Shown piece after piece: positions 12,974 to 24,148 of a stretch of DNA of 64,000 nucleotides. The translations under genes were made by a program, and so were the position numbers. The notes beneath the pieces were generated by a model, which made no database searches, had not been told where the DNA came from, and saw only the letters and a program-made list of their open reading frames with translations. Positions within the stretch are counted from its first letter, which is position 1. Every line of letters begins with the position of its first letter. Source of the DNA: Azadirachta indica (lineage: Eukaryota; Streptophyta; Magnoliopsida; Sapindales; Meliaceae); NCBI GenBank assembly GCA_022749755.1, contig CM040450.1:4268913-4332912 (forward strand), given 5' to 3'.

Positions 12974-13189
12974 ATGAGTTGTTTCCGGAAGTGTAAGCGT
13001 AAGAATAAGATCAAAGCAAATAAATATGCAACAGATGCTCATGATCAGCAGGATGATCGTGAAAGCAATACTACCGGAAGAAAGAAAAACAGACTCATCC
13101 ACTGGTTAGGCAATTGCTGTGCTGACTGCTGTCAGTCCTGTGTTGAATCAGCTTTTGAAGATCATGATGGAGAACGTGGAGGAGGCTGA
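12974..13189 (+). CDS. small Cys- and Lys-rich protein (71 aa), unknown
   Basis: The ORF begins MSCFRKCKRKNKIKANKY, has a hydrophilic charged middle, then a cysteine cluster (GNCCADCCQSC) and an acidic/Gly end (FEDHDGERGGG). I chose ATG 12974 because an (AT)n TATA-like tract ends near 12903, about 70 nt upstream, which matches the promoter spacing at 16215. An in-frame ATG at 12926 would add 16 residues, including a hydrophobic YYCAFFCLQFV, and would lie almost at the expected transcription start. I do not recognise the family. The Cys pattern could bind metal or be S-acylated, which is inference. Coding status is uncertain. Confidence 0.4.
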   Translation: MSCFRKCKRKNKIKANKYATDAHDQQDDRESNTTGRKKNRLIHWLGNCCADCCQSCVESAFEDHDGERGGG

Positions 13190-14528
13190 TCACCTGAAGG
13201 ATCATCTCTGTTATTGTTACCATACCACTTCTATTGATTTTTGGATTTTTTTATTTTCTTTTTAATTTGTCTCGTACATTGGAGTCTATCAAAATACGAT
13301 AATATTTTCATGTATCATGAGCTCTTAATTTGTACGCCATTCCGGCTTTCTGCCAGCGTTATGTAACTGTTTTGAAACAACATCGAGGTAGATATAGAAC
13401 AGAGATACTACTGTAGAGGGATTGAACTATCAAAGTTAAGAATTACGGGGACTAAATTAAGAGTGTGTCTGTGTATGTATATATATATATATATATATAT
13501 GTATAAAATTAAATGGTGAAATATCAACCGAGATAATAGATAAATGGGATTTTCATTAACAATGATTTGGGCTCTGGCAAATGTAAATTTAGAAATTAAA
13601 AAAAAAAATGTACGTGTTAACTAAGGCTACCTAATTAATGCAAAGGTAAATTTGGAATCAAAGGGTTGCAATGAATGTACGTGTGACTTAAGAGAGACTG
13701 ATTGGAGGCTTAGGCAATGAAAACATCAACCTATACATAATATTTATGGTCTTAATTAAGGCTGCTGTGTGATATTATGATAAGCTTATCCGATTTACTT
13801 GGATAATATCTGAAAGGCGTCCAATTATTATATATGTTCACGAATTTTTATATTTTCTTAAATATAAATATATAATTTGTGCTTCTTTTGTTTTGAAATA
13901 TATAGTTCTTAAATTAACTTCATTTAGTTAGGACATTAGATTTTGACAATCAAAATGTATATCCAGCTTCATTATGATATTGAGGAATTATTTTTAGTAT
14001 AAGTTAATTAACAAAATATTTAATAAAAATCAAGAAATTGTATGTCTTTGGGTATAGCTCAAATGGTTTGGGATACATATGATGCTCTTAAGCCATCTCA
14101 AATTATAGGTAAGGGCTACTACTAGCAGGTGGCTCAAAACTGAAAAAAATGAGATAACCAACTTTACCTCCATTCTTACTAATAAAAAATAATTTGTCTT
14201 TAATTTTTTTTTGGCTAATATTTAATGCAGTTTTCTTCTCAGATCAATTGAAAATATAATTTTACAACATTATAAATTGTTTATAGACGTATATACAATG
14301 ATATGAAAACGCAAAGGGGGACTAAGTAATTATAATTTCTTTTTCTTGAGGTTCAATTGACAACATTAATGATAAAATATATACAACAAATGGCTTAAAG
14401 ACATGACTGTTTTTTTTCTTTTTCTTCTTGCTAAAGGTAGATGCAATATAACAAAGTATAGAATAAAGATTATTCATTAGGAAGGAAAATAAATAAACGT
14501 TATATATCCAGTTGAAAGTACTAAGTAA
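13190..14528. other. intergenic with (TA)n microsatellite
   Basis: Contains a (TA)n tract at about 13477-13501 and a possible SINE remnant near 14050-14125 (see findings). No gene recognised. Confidence 0.5.
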
Positions 14529-14692
14529 TTACAAGCAATGTGAATTATCAGAACAACTTGAGAAACAATTCTGGACAGAGTAGCGCGTAAATGGTAGCAG
14601 ATTAATCAAATCGGGGACATGCAACTCATTAACTAGAAAAAACTTTGCTTGAAAATTGAAGACGACTTTTCATCATTCACAGCGTCAGCCAA

Positions 14693-14741
<49 letters not shown>
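14529..14741 (+). repeat. duplicated promoter copy without a gene
   Basis: This block parallels 15969-16157. Shared landmarks in the same order are GTAGCGCGTAAAT, ACTTTGCTTGAAAATTGAA / ACTTTGCTTGAAGATTGAA, ACTTTTCATCATT, CCAACT and a terminal (TA)n tract, which has expanded to about 45 bases (14696-14741) in this copy. In the other copy this is the promoter of the Gly-rich peptide at 16215. Here it is followed by no comparable ORF. Confidence 0.7.
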
Positions 14742-14744
<3 letters not shown>

Positions 14745-15968
14745 AACAAAAAGGCAGAGGAGAACAAATGAACTTGGCCACCTTTTAATTAAGATGACAA
14801 CCCCAAAATCCAAAGTATTAGCATGTATATGGCGCAATCACTTCATTCATTACAAAGTCACAAAACTAAAATAAGTAAGATCAACTATTAATTGCAGAGT
14901 CATTGTCTTGGCAATGACTCCAGGTTGCCACTGGAGTAAAGCTACTTCATGATTGAGTTCCTCGCTAACAAACCATATATGCATGCATGGAAAATTAATT
15001 TAATCAATATATATATATAGCTACAATATAAATGCTATATATTTGTTAACACGGATGCATTCTCAATTCATTCATGCTGCTCAAGCACATTTAGTTAAAA
15101 TAATGATGAAACTTGTCAATTACAAAGGTGAGATCTAACACGTCACCCTGTATATTTATATACATCAAACATGATTCTAAGCTACAAAGTTTGCCATCTT
15201 ATTCCTTAACTGCCTCGCCCAAACTCCATTTCCCATCTCTCTTACTCTCATAACTCCCTTAAACCTAAGTACTTAATTCATCCTTCTCATTGCAGTCAAT
15301 GTCACCTGATGGGTTATTTAGTTTTTCCCTCTCCAGATAAAGATCATCAAGTTCCGTAAGTCCTCCAATAAGTGTGGTACTTTATTTTCGCTGCTTTTTT
15401 ACTTTCAGTAAGAATAAAGATTTGCCTGTTACATGGACTTCACCGGTGGCAACGAGGAAAATTAGGACCTCATTTCTGGAAAATAATGATAAATACATAA
15501 TGCAAGTACGAAATAAAAAAGCTTAGTTAACTAATAAGATCGAGTCATGGTAATGAATAAGACTACTATGTTGCAACATTTCCCAGATTGCTTGTGTACT
15601 CTTTATGAATATGAACACTAACCAGTAAGATTCAAAGGCAAATAAGAGGAGTTATTTGAACGTCAACCAAATGTAACTAGTTTATCATAAGATTCCTGTA
15701 GAAACCAAAAACTAAACTGCCATTAACAGGCAATGCTACCGGATGATATCTCCGCTAAATTAACTATAACAGACCAAAGCTCAATTATGAATTGTCTAGT
15801 ACGATGACGTGAAGAGGTAAGAGTTAGACAAAACAATAACAAGTCTTTATTTTTACATGGATGTCAAGTGGCTTAGCACTGAAAATCTTTGAGGATTACA
15901 AGAAATTTCAGATTCAATATCTCATTCCGACATGGTATATATTAGTGAAATTAGTATTGAGTTAACAA
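14742..15968. other. intergenic, no gene recognised
   Basis: Spacer between the two promoter copies. No ORF with coding character and no clear repeats apart from a short (TA)n near 15008-15019. Confidence 0.45.
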
Positions 15969-16214
15969 ATTACACGCAATCTGAAATTTTGAATAATCCT
16001 AAATAACAATAGTAGTGAGAGTAGCGCGTAAATCCCAATAGAATCAGTCAACTTCTGACATGGTAAACCTTGTAGAACTTAGAAAATACTTTGCTTGAAG
16101 ATTGAACAAGTAGACTTTTCATCATTAATTCATATCCAACTATATATATATATATATAAAAGGAACACCTGAGACAACTTGAATTATGTATTGAACAAAG
16201 GGAAATTAATAATA
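15969..16214 (+). promoter_or_regulatory. promoter and leader of Gly-rich peptide gene
   Basis: Homologous to 14529-14741. It ends in a TATATATATATATAAAAGG stretch at about 16141-16162 that would serve as TATA box. The ATG at 16215 lies about 55 nt after it. Confidence 0.5.
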
Positions 16215-16520
16215 ATGGAACCTTGGCAAGCTGCACTCATAGGTTTTTCTGTTTTTTCCTTTGTTTTTTTAATTATTGCTTGTCTCAAAAGATTTACTTA
16301 CCAGGGAGGGTATGCTGGAACATACGGAGGAGGAGGAGGAGGTGGTGGTGGTCATCGGCCTCATCACTTTGGCAGCATGGATGCAAATGTAGCCATAGAC
16401 ATAAATACCGGTGCTCATGATTCTGCTGGAGGCTTCGGTGGAGGTGGCGGTGGCGGAGGTTGTGATGGTGGTGGTGGTGGTGGAGGTGGAGGTGGCGGTG
16501 GCGGTGGCGGTGTTTGTTGA
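16215..16520 (+). CDS. membrane-anchored Gly-rich protein (101 aa)
   Basis: Starting at ATG 16215 the protein is MEPWQAALIGFSVFSFVFLI followed by IACLKRFTYQGGYAGTYGGG. There is one strongly hydrophobic helix (residues about 6-25), a basic stop-transfer segment (LKR), and then long Gly runs broken by a His/Asp-containing spacer (HRPHHFGSMDANVAIDINTG). The ORF stays open through an imperfect GGN microsatellite, and codon use GGT/GGC/GGA is mixed, which argues for selection on the protein. The upstream in-frame ATG at 16179 lies too close to the TATA tract to be the likely start. The topology resembles small plant Gly-rich cell-surface or membrane proteins, but function is unknown. Confidence 0.6.
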   Translation: MEPWQAALIGFSVFSFVFLIIACLKRFTYQGGYAGTYGGGGGGGGGHRPHHFGSMDANVAIDINTGAHDSAGGFGGGGGGGGCDGGGGGGGGGGGGGGGVC

Positions 16521-16951
16521 CGTGGCAACATTATTAGGCCATAGCGCTGATTCTTTCATAATTTCGTGGCGTATGTAGTCTCATTAATTTCTGCCCATGT
16601 GTTGTATTATATATAATTTAGGAACAGAAATTTTTCTTAATTTGTTTGTTTTAGCCTGTAAAAGTACAGATTTATTATTTGTTTCTTTATTTTTTTAATT
16701 GGTTGAAATAATTATTGTATACACATTGGAGATGTTATCCCGAGTTCATGTTTTTATGGAAGAGCTATTGGTTGTTACTGATAATTAATTGTGGATCAAA
16801 TTAAGAATTTTGGGTGCGGTTGCTACAGTTGCATGTTAGAATTTGGATCCGATAATAATAAATATTTTTATTTTTAAATTAATGTTTCTAATTTTATTTT
16901 CAATGAATAGTGAGCTCACCAATAAAATAATAATCAAACAAAAATTAACTG
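16521..16951. other. intergenic, downstream of Gly-rich gene
   Basis: Probable 3' untranslated and spacer sequence up to the target-site duplication of the following transposon. No other feature seen. Confidence 0.45.
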
Positions 16952-16959
16952 CATGCATC

Positions 16960-17631
16960 TAGGGATGGTAAAATTTTTTATAGGCCTAAACTTATGGGGA
17001 TTTATCCCTAATACGAGAGAATTCAAATAAATGTATGGAGATGGGACAGAAAATGGGAAAAAATTAATTTTTAATTTATTAACAGGACATGGATTGGTTT
17101 ACCTCTTTTCACCTCAGCCCCACCCCCACCCCATTTCTCATTAAAATATAATATAAACATATTATAATTTACAAATTAAATTTTATATATGTAAATATAA
17201 TTTTATATTATAATTTCTAAAATTATATATTATAATTAAATGTAATTAATAATAAAAAAATTATAGAGTCATGAATTAATATTATAAAAGATACAATATA
17301 CAAATAAAAAGTAAAAAGTTAAAAATTAAAAAGATTTTATATTGCGTTCCAATAATATATCAATAATATTTTTATTTAAGCTAATTAAATTCTTATATTA
17401 TTAAATTAATTTATAAAAATAATATAAAATAGGAAATTAATATGAGGATTGAGGACTCATTCCTTGTGCGAAGATAATCTCCATCTCCATCTCGTTAAAT
17501 TTATTGGAGAATGAAGCAAAAAATAGAAGTTAAAATAAAAAAAGGATAAGGAATAAGGCATACTTCCCCACTTCCCCACCTATACCAACCCCACCAACGC
17601 CACCCGCATCCCCGCCCCCCACGCATTCCTA
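16960..17631 (-). mobile_element. non-autonomous hAT-type MITE, copy 1
   Basis: The left end begins TAGGGATGG and the right end finishes ATTCCTA. The 672-bp element is flanked by a perfect 8-bp target duplication CATGCATC (16952-16959 and 17632-17639). The interior aligns throughout with the reverse complement of the copy at 56877-57523, including a shared AT-rich core and C-rich segments near both ends. The 8-bp duplication and the TAGGGATGGCAA-type ends are those of the hAT superfamily. There is no transposase ORF. The right end is decayed compared with the other copy, so this insertion appears older. Strand is assigned relative to copy 2. Confidence 0.88.
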
Positions 17632-17639
17632 CATGCATC

Positions 17640-18569
17640 GCCGCAAGACAATTATTGATTCATTGTGTAAGCTTGGAAGGAATTCAAATTGCAAAACTAC
17701 CGTACGATAGAAACTACAAAGGGGGGAAAAATCCAATTTTTTCTTTTCTTTTACGAAGTTGAATCATAATCTTTTATGCAAGAATTTATTAACAAAAGAA
17801 TTGGTAGATTTTATTATTTTAATATATTCATTATGCAACTGCTTTTACATACATTTGAATAAATTCTTAAGTTTTGCAAAAAGAAAAAAGAAATGAAGAA
17901 TTAATGAAAAAAATAAACGATAATAACACCACTTATTTTTCTAAATTAAAATAAAATCCATTTACGCTGGATAAAAGATAGTCAGAAGCTATTACTAGTG
18001 TCGTACAATGGATGCTGTTCAGTTCAGTGTTAGTTATATGTCCATCTCCTTCATGGAAGAACACAAGACATTGTGCCGGTTTGCACATATCCAGGGCAAT
18101 AACTCCTGATTAATTTTTATTCAAGGGCTGCATGCAGTAACAATTAGCAAGTCCTGAAATCTTATAAGTACTAATAAATTTATAAATGCATTCACTCTGA
18201 AAAAAGTCTTTCGTCAACAGACGGTGTTGCCATGTGTCGGTGGCTTTAACATCGAGTTTCTGCATCTAATATAAAAATAATAGCGTGCAATCTAATTATT
18301 ATTTGGTTTCCATAAATACACAGGGGAACTAAAGTGAGGTTATGATCCACAATTTTACGCATTCCAGAAGGTTTGGTTTCTGGTCATTTTGTTCGAAATA
18401 AACAAATCCATAATCAAACAACACTAGAAACTTGAGAAAGCTTTCAAAATCACAGGCTCAACATCGTCAAAATTTCAACAGATAACAAACAATAATTAAG
18501 AATGGGATGTAAATGCACCCAGAATTGGGTGTGACTGGTCTTTTAGTAAGTGTGTTACTTGGGTGACTT
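17640..18569. other. intergenic and UPRT 3' flank
   Basis: No gene recognised. The part nearest 18570 probably contains the 3' untranslated region of the uracil phosphoribosyltransferase gene on the minus strand. Confidence 0.45.
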
Positions 18570-21500
18570 TTATGTACCAAAGCTGCGATCTCCAGCATCT
18601 CCAAGTCCAGGAATTATGAACCTGAAAATAGCCCATTCAATACAGTTATGAAACATAAATACACATGCTGGCGGTATCAAACTATTATATCCTAAGTGAG
18701 CAACAAGTACACATGAGAATGATCAGATATACTAACCCTTTCTCATTGACAGTAGGATCAATAATTCCAGCGTAAACTTGAAGCCTACAAAAAACAAAAC
18801 TAGTTAGAAAAGGCTTTAGTAATGCCCCCAGCATCACACTGTGAAATTTGAGTTTGAATATTATTACCCAGGGAACTTCTCGCTGAGCTTTTGTAGGGCT
18901 GGAGGAGCAGCCACGGCAGATATCTGTAACAGAGCAGCCTCTTTCAGCAACGTACTGAACAGAGAAAATATAACTAAAAAGAGACTCTACTTGTGAGGTG
19001 AAAACTGAGAGAGCACCAATGTTGGCAGGGCAACCCTAGTTATCTCCCATGCATAAGATTTGACCCAGAAGACTAATAATGCTCAAAAAGCTATTTTGCA
19101 TGACTAGGATCTAATCTACCAGCTGGGATGGAGACAATCATTATGAGAAGCATGCTAAACAGCATGATTTCTGAACTATTAACAAACATTTTAGTTCAGT
19201 TAATTGTATACAAAGAACCATCCATTCAAGGCTCTTGATCCATTATTTTTTCTGTTGACAACAAAATATGCAAGCAACAGTAGATCTTATAAATCACTCA
19301 CAGCACTAGAAATTTGAAAATCAACATAAAAAATCATATACTGCAATAATTCAGGACAACATCACAATATACAACTGTATGCAACTGCATTTATTATAAC
19401 TTCCTTACAGAACAAATGCAACGTAATAACTTGGTGAGATAAAACTGTATATATGCTTTAATAGAAAATGATAGAGGACTCCATATCTTATTACCACTTT
19501 AATCTGCTTGTTTTCAACCCCACGTTCCTTCAAAAGGTTGAGAGCTGCCACAATTGTACCACCTGAAATTAATTATCAGAAAAATTAACTTGTGATAGAA
19601 TAACGGGATCCTGTAGAAACAAACCAGTAATATATCACACAACAAATCTTTGGGCCAGAAAGATGATGGTGATGATGCTGAACCCTAACTTCTAACATAA
19701 GCTGAATATTTAATCAAATGAAGGTAAAATTATCCTCGGAAAATAATTGAAAATCAATATTAATCAATGAAGTTAAACCCCAACCTAGTGCGACAACAAG
19801 AGTGAATCTGAGAAAATATTTTGTTCAAGCAAGACACTGAGTTTCTTCATTTCATGAGAAAAAGAAAAGACGAGGGGGTATATCTATTCTGGAAAATGCT
19901 GAATATGAAGAATTTCAAGCCATTACAATTAATACCTGTTGCCAGCATAGGATCTACTACAAACACTCGTGAACCTTCCGGAAATTTTTCAGGCAACCTT
20001 CAGAAATGACAGCAAGATATATAAGTTTAAACGACATCAAGGATTCCAAATAGAAGTCAACTCCAAACAAAAAATAGAGGAAAATAGGAACAATGTAAAA
20101 ACCGAAGACCAGAAATGTGTATTCTGCTGCAAAAATTTGCTTTTTGATAGGAACGTGAGAGAAGATGATATTGAGAATATACTATTGATCTTTGTTTAGA
20201 AGCAATGGGTAGTCAAATCCGCTGTACGCAGAGATGTGAAAAAACAGAAAAAATGAACCTGATTTATGTAATAGAAAAATTCTTACTTATTCAGATATAT
20301 CGTTGGCTGAAGTGTTTCTTCATCCCTGCTTATTCCTTAATTCAGAAACAGGAAAAAAAAAAAAAAAATAATTACTAATGCCAAATCATATGCAAGAAAA
20401 TGAAGAGAGATCTCGTCTTATATAAAAATTTTAAAAATGAACAATTAGAAGTGCTCAAGAGGAACAACCACATATCTTTAGAGAAGTTAAAGAACTGCAA
20501 GCACACTGGATGATCATAAAGAATAAGCATACAATTTCATTCTCCAGACCAACACATTCAGCAACCATAATTTACAAATAACATTTAATATTAAACCCTT
20601 TAAATCCCCAATATTGATAAAATAACCAAAAGCCAAACTCAAATATGTGAAAGAATACTTCTCTACCTAGATGATATGTCTTTATAGCAGGTAAGATTGA
20701 TGATGCATGCTCCACAAGAGCAAGACCAGCTCTCAGTATTGGAACAACCTGCAGAACTAAAACAAAGCTATCAGCGATGGAAACATAAAGAGGAAAGCTA
20801 CATGAATTAAAATATGGGTTGCAGAAGTTTGTCATCAGATAATATAAAAACATATCATGGAATGTACAAATGAATTATAAAATAACAAGTGGAAACTGAC
20901 CGCAACAGGCTCCCTCGGATCAATAAATTCAACTGAAGCAACACCCATTGGTGACTGAATTTCTCCCGTCACAGTAGGCTGACAGCAACAACACCACAGA
21001 TATATAATTACAAAATATCACAGAACATTTAACTTTTAAAAATTACTTTTATCGGTGCGGAAATATTCAAATAAAATGCTTTTTTCTTTTTTTTCTTGGC
21101 AAAATAACTGATGATACAATGGTTCTCACTCAGGGAATCTTTGGACTTAATTTGAAGGTTTTGTTGAATCATTGTGGTTCTAGTATGAATCTGGAGTTTC
21201 AATTAATTCATAGGGTCTTAACAAGAAAATTCCTATCGATAATAAAGAAACATAAAGTAATCAGAAGCATAACTAGGATTTCCCGAAGAGACCAAAAGGG
21301 CATCTTTTTTCTACAAACTAATCTTGAGAACAAAGTGGAACCTCAAATGAACACCATTTAGCTGAATTGAACAATTAAACCATAACATCTAAAGAAAATC
21401 CAAGCGTTAAGAATTAATTTAGGATATTCTAACCATTAATGAAATTCCAGAACAATAATGACACAGGAAATGGTTAAACAAGAATAGGGGTGTTGATTAT

Positions 21501-22540
21501 CATGTAGTTTGATGGCTTCTTGAATCGTCTGAAACAGCACCATTTAAAGTCATTTCAAATATCAAGTAGTCAAATGTAATTTGTGGATAATTTGGAACTT
21601 CTGAAGGGATACAGACCAAAGATTTAATAAATCCCAAACACTTCACTTTTAAATTGCCCCTACACTTCTGATAATTGTTATGAAACTGCATTTATGACAT
21701 TAGTTGAGGCCGAGCCACATCATTATCCATATTTGGGGTTTTAATATTAGAAGAAACAGCCAATGCTTATATTGACATACATCCAAGACAGAATTTCAAA
21801 GACATGACAGTCAAGTCAAATAAAACCAATAGCATCTAGCCATTGCACCTTACCAACCAATCCCTCGAAGCTTCATACATAATTAGCCTCCCCAACTCAG
21901 CCATCGCATTCCCTACAAAAACAGAGGTCAGCAAAAGCTGAGAAAAATAGTATATATAATTATCAATTCCAAAAAATGTTCAGTTCACAAATCCACAAGC
22001 ACAATGATAAATCCAACTAAACGTACTGAAAATGGGACAAGGAGTTTGTTCGTTTCTCAAAACTGAAACCCAGTGCTTGATTAACGGATGAGGTGGCACA
22101 AACACCTGAAAATCCAAAATCAAACGACACCATGTCAATTTTGAAAAGAACAAAATAAATTTAAACAGTAGCGAACAGAAAAGGTAGGAGAACAGTAAAG
22201 CTAACTAACAAGCATTCGGTCCCCGGAAATCGGCTTCTCTTCCGTGGCCATACGTGACCTCACAGCCACAGGAATACGCCGCAGAGCACGCGAATACGAG
22301 ATCTAAACAAAAGTCAAATTGAAATTAAGGTTTTAAGTGAATCTAACAAACAGAAATAGTAAAAAACAGAGTGGTAGTTTGAATTACCTTTCTAGGAAGA
22401 TGATTGAGAGCATTAGAGGGAAGAAGTTTAAGTAGGAGAGGAGAGCGAGGGTTTCGGGAATTGAGCTGGAGTTGACATGCGTCAGCAAAACGCGGCGTAT
22501 CGGTGGCGCACCGGAGAGTAATATTAATGCTGCAGGCCAT
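18570..22540 (-). CDS. UPP: uracil phosphoribosyltransferase, plastid type
   Basis: The enzyme makes UMP from uracil and PRPP in pyrimidine salvage. Twelve exons join in frame in transcript order: 22540-22388, 22302-22210, 22105-22027, 21912-21854, 20978-20901, 20748-20667, 20335-20287, 19997-19936, 19562-19495, 18923-18868, 18784-18737 and 18621-18570, all GT-AG. They encode 292 aa. The N-terminal 60-70 residues are rich in Ser, Arg and Leu, like a chloroplast transit peptide. The PRPP loop [11 protein letters not shown] is at residues 211-221 and the uracil-binding end [12 protein letters not shown] is the C terminus. Other family signatures are [12 protein letters not shown] and [12 protein letters not shown]. 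The start at 22540 ([11 protein letters not shown]) gives a usual-length protein; an in-frame ATG at 22669 would add 43 residues. The catalytic core looks complete. Confidence 0.95.
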
Positions 22541-23182
22541 GCATCCGACGGTTTCAAATTCAACCAATCTCTGGGAACGCTCCGAGTGAAAGAGTTTTAA
22601 GATAAATTGGGTTTCAGGAAGAGTGAATTGTTCTGAAGAAAATGGTGTTGGGATTGCCCCATGGGCCATTCCAATAAGTTTAAGAGTTTCGGCCCATCGG
22701 GCAATTGATCAAAGTGTTGTACAAAATCGAAAGGGCTCGGCTTAGTCACCGCTGTAGGAGGGAGAAGAAGCTTTGATCGGAAACAAATCCTAAGCTAAGT
22801 CCAAGCTACAAACCAATAGAAATTAATTCTAGCAGTTCTCTCTGACACAGGAGTGTTTTTTCTTTTTGTATCTGAAATTTAAATAGACTTAAAATCTAAA
22901 TATATATAAATCAAAATAATATTAAATAGTATATTTATTTTTTTTTTTTAGTAAGTTTAGAATATTTTATATTTACAAATTAATTAATTTTATCTATTAT
23001 ATCTTTAATAACAGCTAAAATATAATCTTCATATTACATAATAAAGAAAACAACCATTTTTCTTGCATGCTAATGGAAAGGCGACGGTACTCCCTTATTA
23101 TTTTTCGAGGGTTGGTAGACAACAAGTCTTCTCTTATATTCTCCTTTTTTAAAAAGATGTACATGGTCAACTTAACTATAGA
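22541..23182. other. UPRT upstream region
   Basis: Divergent spacer between UPRT (minus) and the DC1 gene (plus). It is AT-rich beyond about 22860, and no specific regulatory motif was identified. Confidence 0.4.
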
Positions 23183-23341
23183 AATCCTCAACTTGCGATG
23201 CCTTGATATTTTAAAGAAAACTTGACTTCACTAAACAACTCCTCAAGTCAAGCCTTCCGGCAACTTTGTTTATCACCCTTGTTCTATTTAAGCTGATGGT
23301 TGCTGAATCAAACTAAAGAGAAAATATATATATATATATAT
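23183..23341 (+). promoter_or_regulatory. DC1 gene promoter with (AT)n at the start codon
   Basis: Aligns with 29440-29591 upstream of the DC1 pseudogene. Shared landmarks are GGCAACTTT, a TATA-like CTATTTAA (23284-23291; 29546-29553 in the other copy) and GGTTGCTG. Here an (AT)n run of about 11 units (about 23323-23343) abuts and merges with the ATG. In the other copy the same site is simply AGAGAATATGG. Confidence 0.65.
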
Positions 23342-24148
23342 ATGGCTCCATTGCCAAAGAAAACCATAAAGCATTTTACACATCCAAATCATCAATTATT
23401 CGAGATACATAACAACAACGAGTACCTCTGTAATGGTTGCAAGACTCTTGGAATTGGCACCAGATTTCGATGCCATGACTGCGACTTTGATCTGCATGAA
23501 TACTGCAGCACCTGCCCCAGCAACCTCTCCTCTTTCATGCACTTCCAACACCAACTGCACCTTGTCCTCCGGGAGCCTCAAGCCACGCCCCAGAACGATC
23601 GCATCTGCGACGTGTGCGGCGACCACGTCGAAGGCCTACTCTATAGATGCAAGCTCTGTGAATTTGACGTGCACCCGTTGTGCACCCAGTTGCCTCCGCA
23701 ACTACGGCACTTTCTGCACCCAGCGCACCCGTTGATCCTGCAGCCATTTTCGTCTACTTATTGCGCGGTTTGTAGAAATAAGTGCACTTCTTGTCGCTAC
23801 AGGTGTGCGATATGTTGCATTGATATTCATCTCGAGTGTCTTTCAATAGAGAGTGAAGCGTCAACGTCAACCCCCCGACTTGTGAGGCAAGTGAGTGCTC
23901 CTCCAGCAGCAGCACCGCCGCCTGCTTATGCTTATGGGGTTCCATTTGGTTACAGTGTTCAGGCCCCGTTTTTTGGTGCACATCCTAATGGCGTGCCCTT
24001 TGGTTTGGGTGCAATTCATCAGCATCCGCAGGGCAATCAACAGCAGTCTGGAGGACGTCGTTTCCACAAGAAAATGTATAAGATCGTGGAGAGTCTAGCT
24101 CTTGGAGTCGCTTCATCACCCGTGTCCACTGCTTTGTTTGGAGTATAG
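23342..24148 (+). CDS. DC1 (Cys/His-rich C1) domain protein
   Basis: Single-exon gene for a 268-aa protein with three C1-like zinc-binding modules. Module 1 has HFTHPNHQLF...CNGCKTLGIG...CHDCDFDLHEYC (residues about 9-58), module 2 has HQLHLVL...CDVCGDHVEG...CKLCEFDVHPLC (about 66-118), and module 3 has HPAHPLIL...CAVCRNKC...CAICCIDIHLEC (about 125-170). A Pro/Ala/Gly/Tyr-rich low-complexity segment follows, then a basic C-terminal motif (RFHKKMYKIVESLALGV). C1-like modules bind zinc. Plant DC1 proteins are a large family linked to stress and defence, but the role of this member is unknown. I chose ATG 23342 because it matches the start in the paralog at 29592. The in-frame ATG at 23300 would add 14 residues encoded partly by the AT repeat. 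Confidence 0.88.
   Translation: MAPLPKKTIKHFTHPNHQLFEIHNNNEYLCNGCKTLGIGTRFRCHDCDFDLHEYCSTCPSNLSSFMHFQHQLHLVLREPQATPQNDRICDVCGDHVEGLLYRCKLCEFDVHPLCTQLPPQLRHFLHPAHPLILQPFSSTYCAVCRNKCTSCRYRCAICCIDIHLECLSIESEASTSTPRLVRQVSAPPAAAPPPAYAYGVPFGYSVQAPFFGAHPNGVPFGLGAIHQHPQGNQQQSGGRRFHKKMYKIVESLALGVASSPVSTALFGV

Noticed and set aside
12999..13189. Defensin- or knottin-like secreted peptide
   Set aside because: The cysteines are adjacent pairs in a basic, non-secreted ORF and do not fit a known defensin spacing.
16269..16559. Minus-strand Thr/Ser-rich ORF opposite the Gly-rich gene
   Set aside because: It is the reverse reading of the GGN repeat; poly-Thr/Ser arises automatically.
22541..22669. Longer UPRT N terminus from ATG 22669
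   Set aside because: The extra 43 residues do not resemble a transit peptide better than those after 22540, and the shorter form has the usual length.
23396..24098. Several overlapping ORFs in other frames of the DC1 gene
   Set aside because: They are frame shadows of a GC-richer coding region and lack family signatures.
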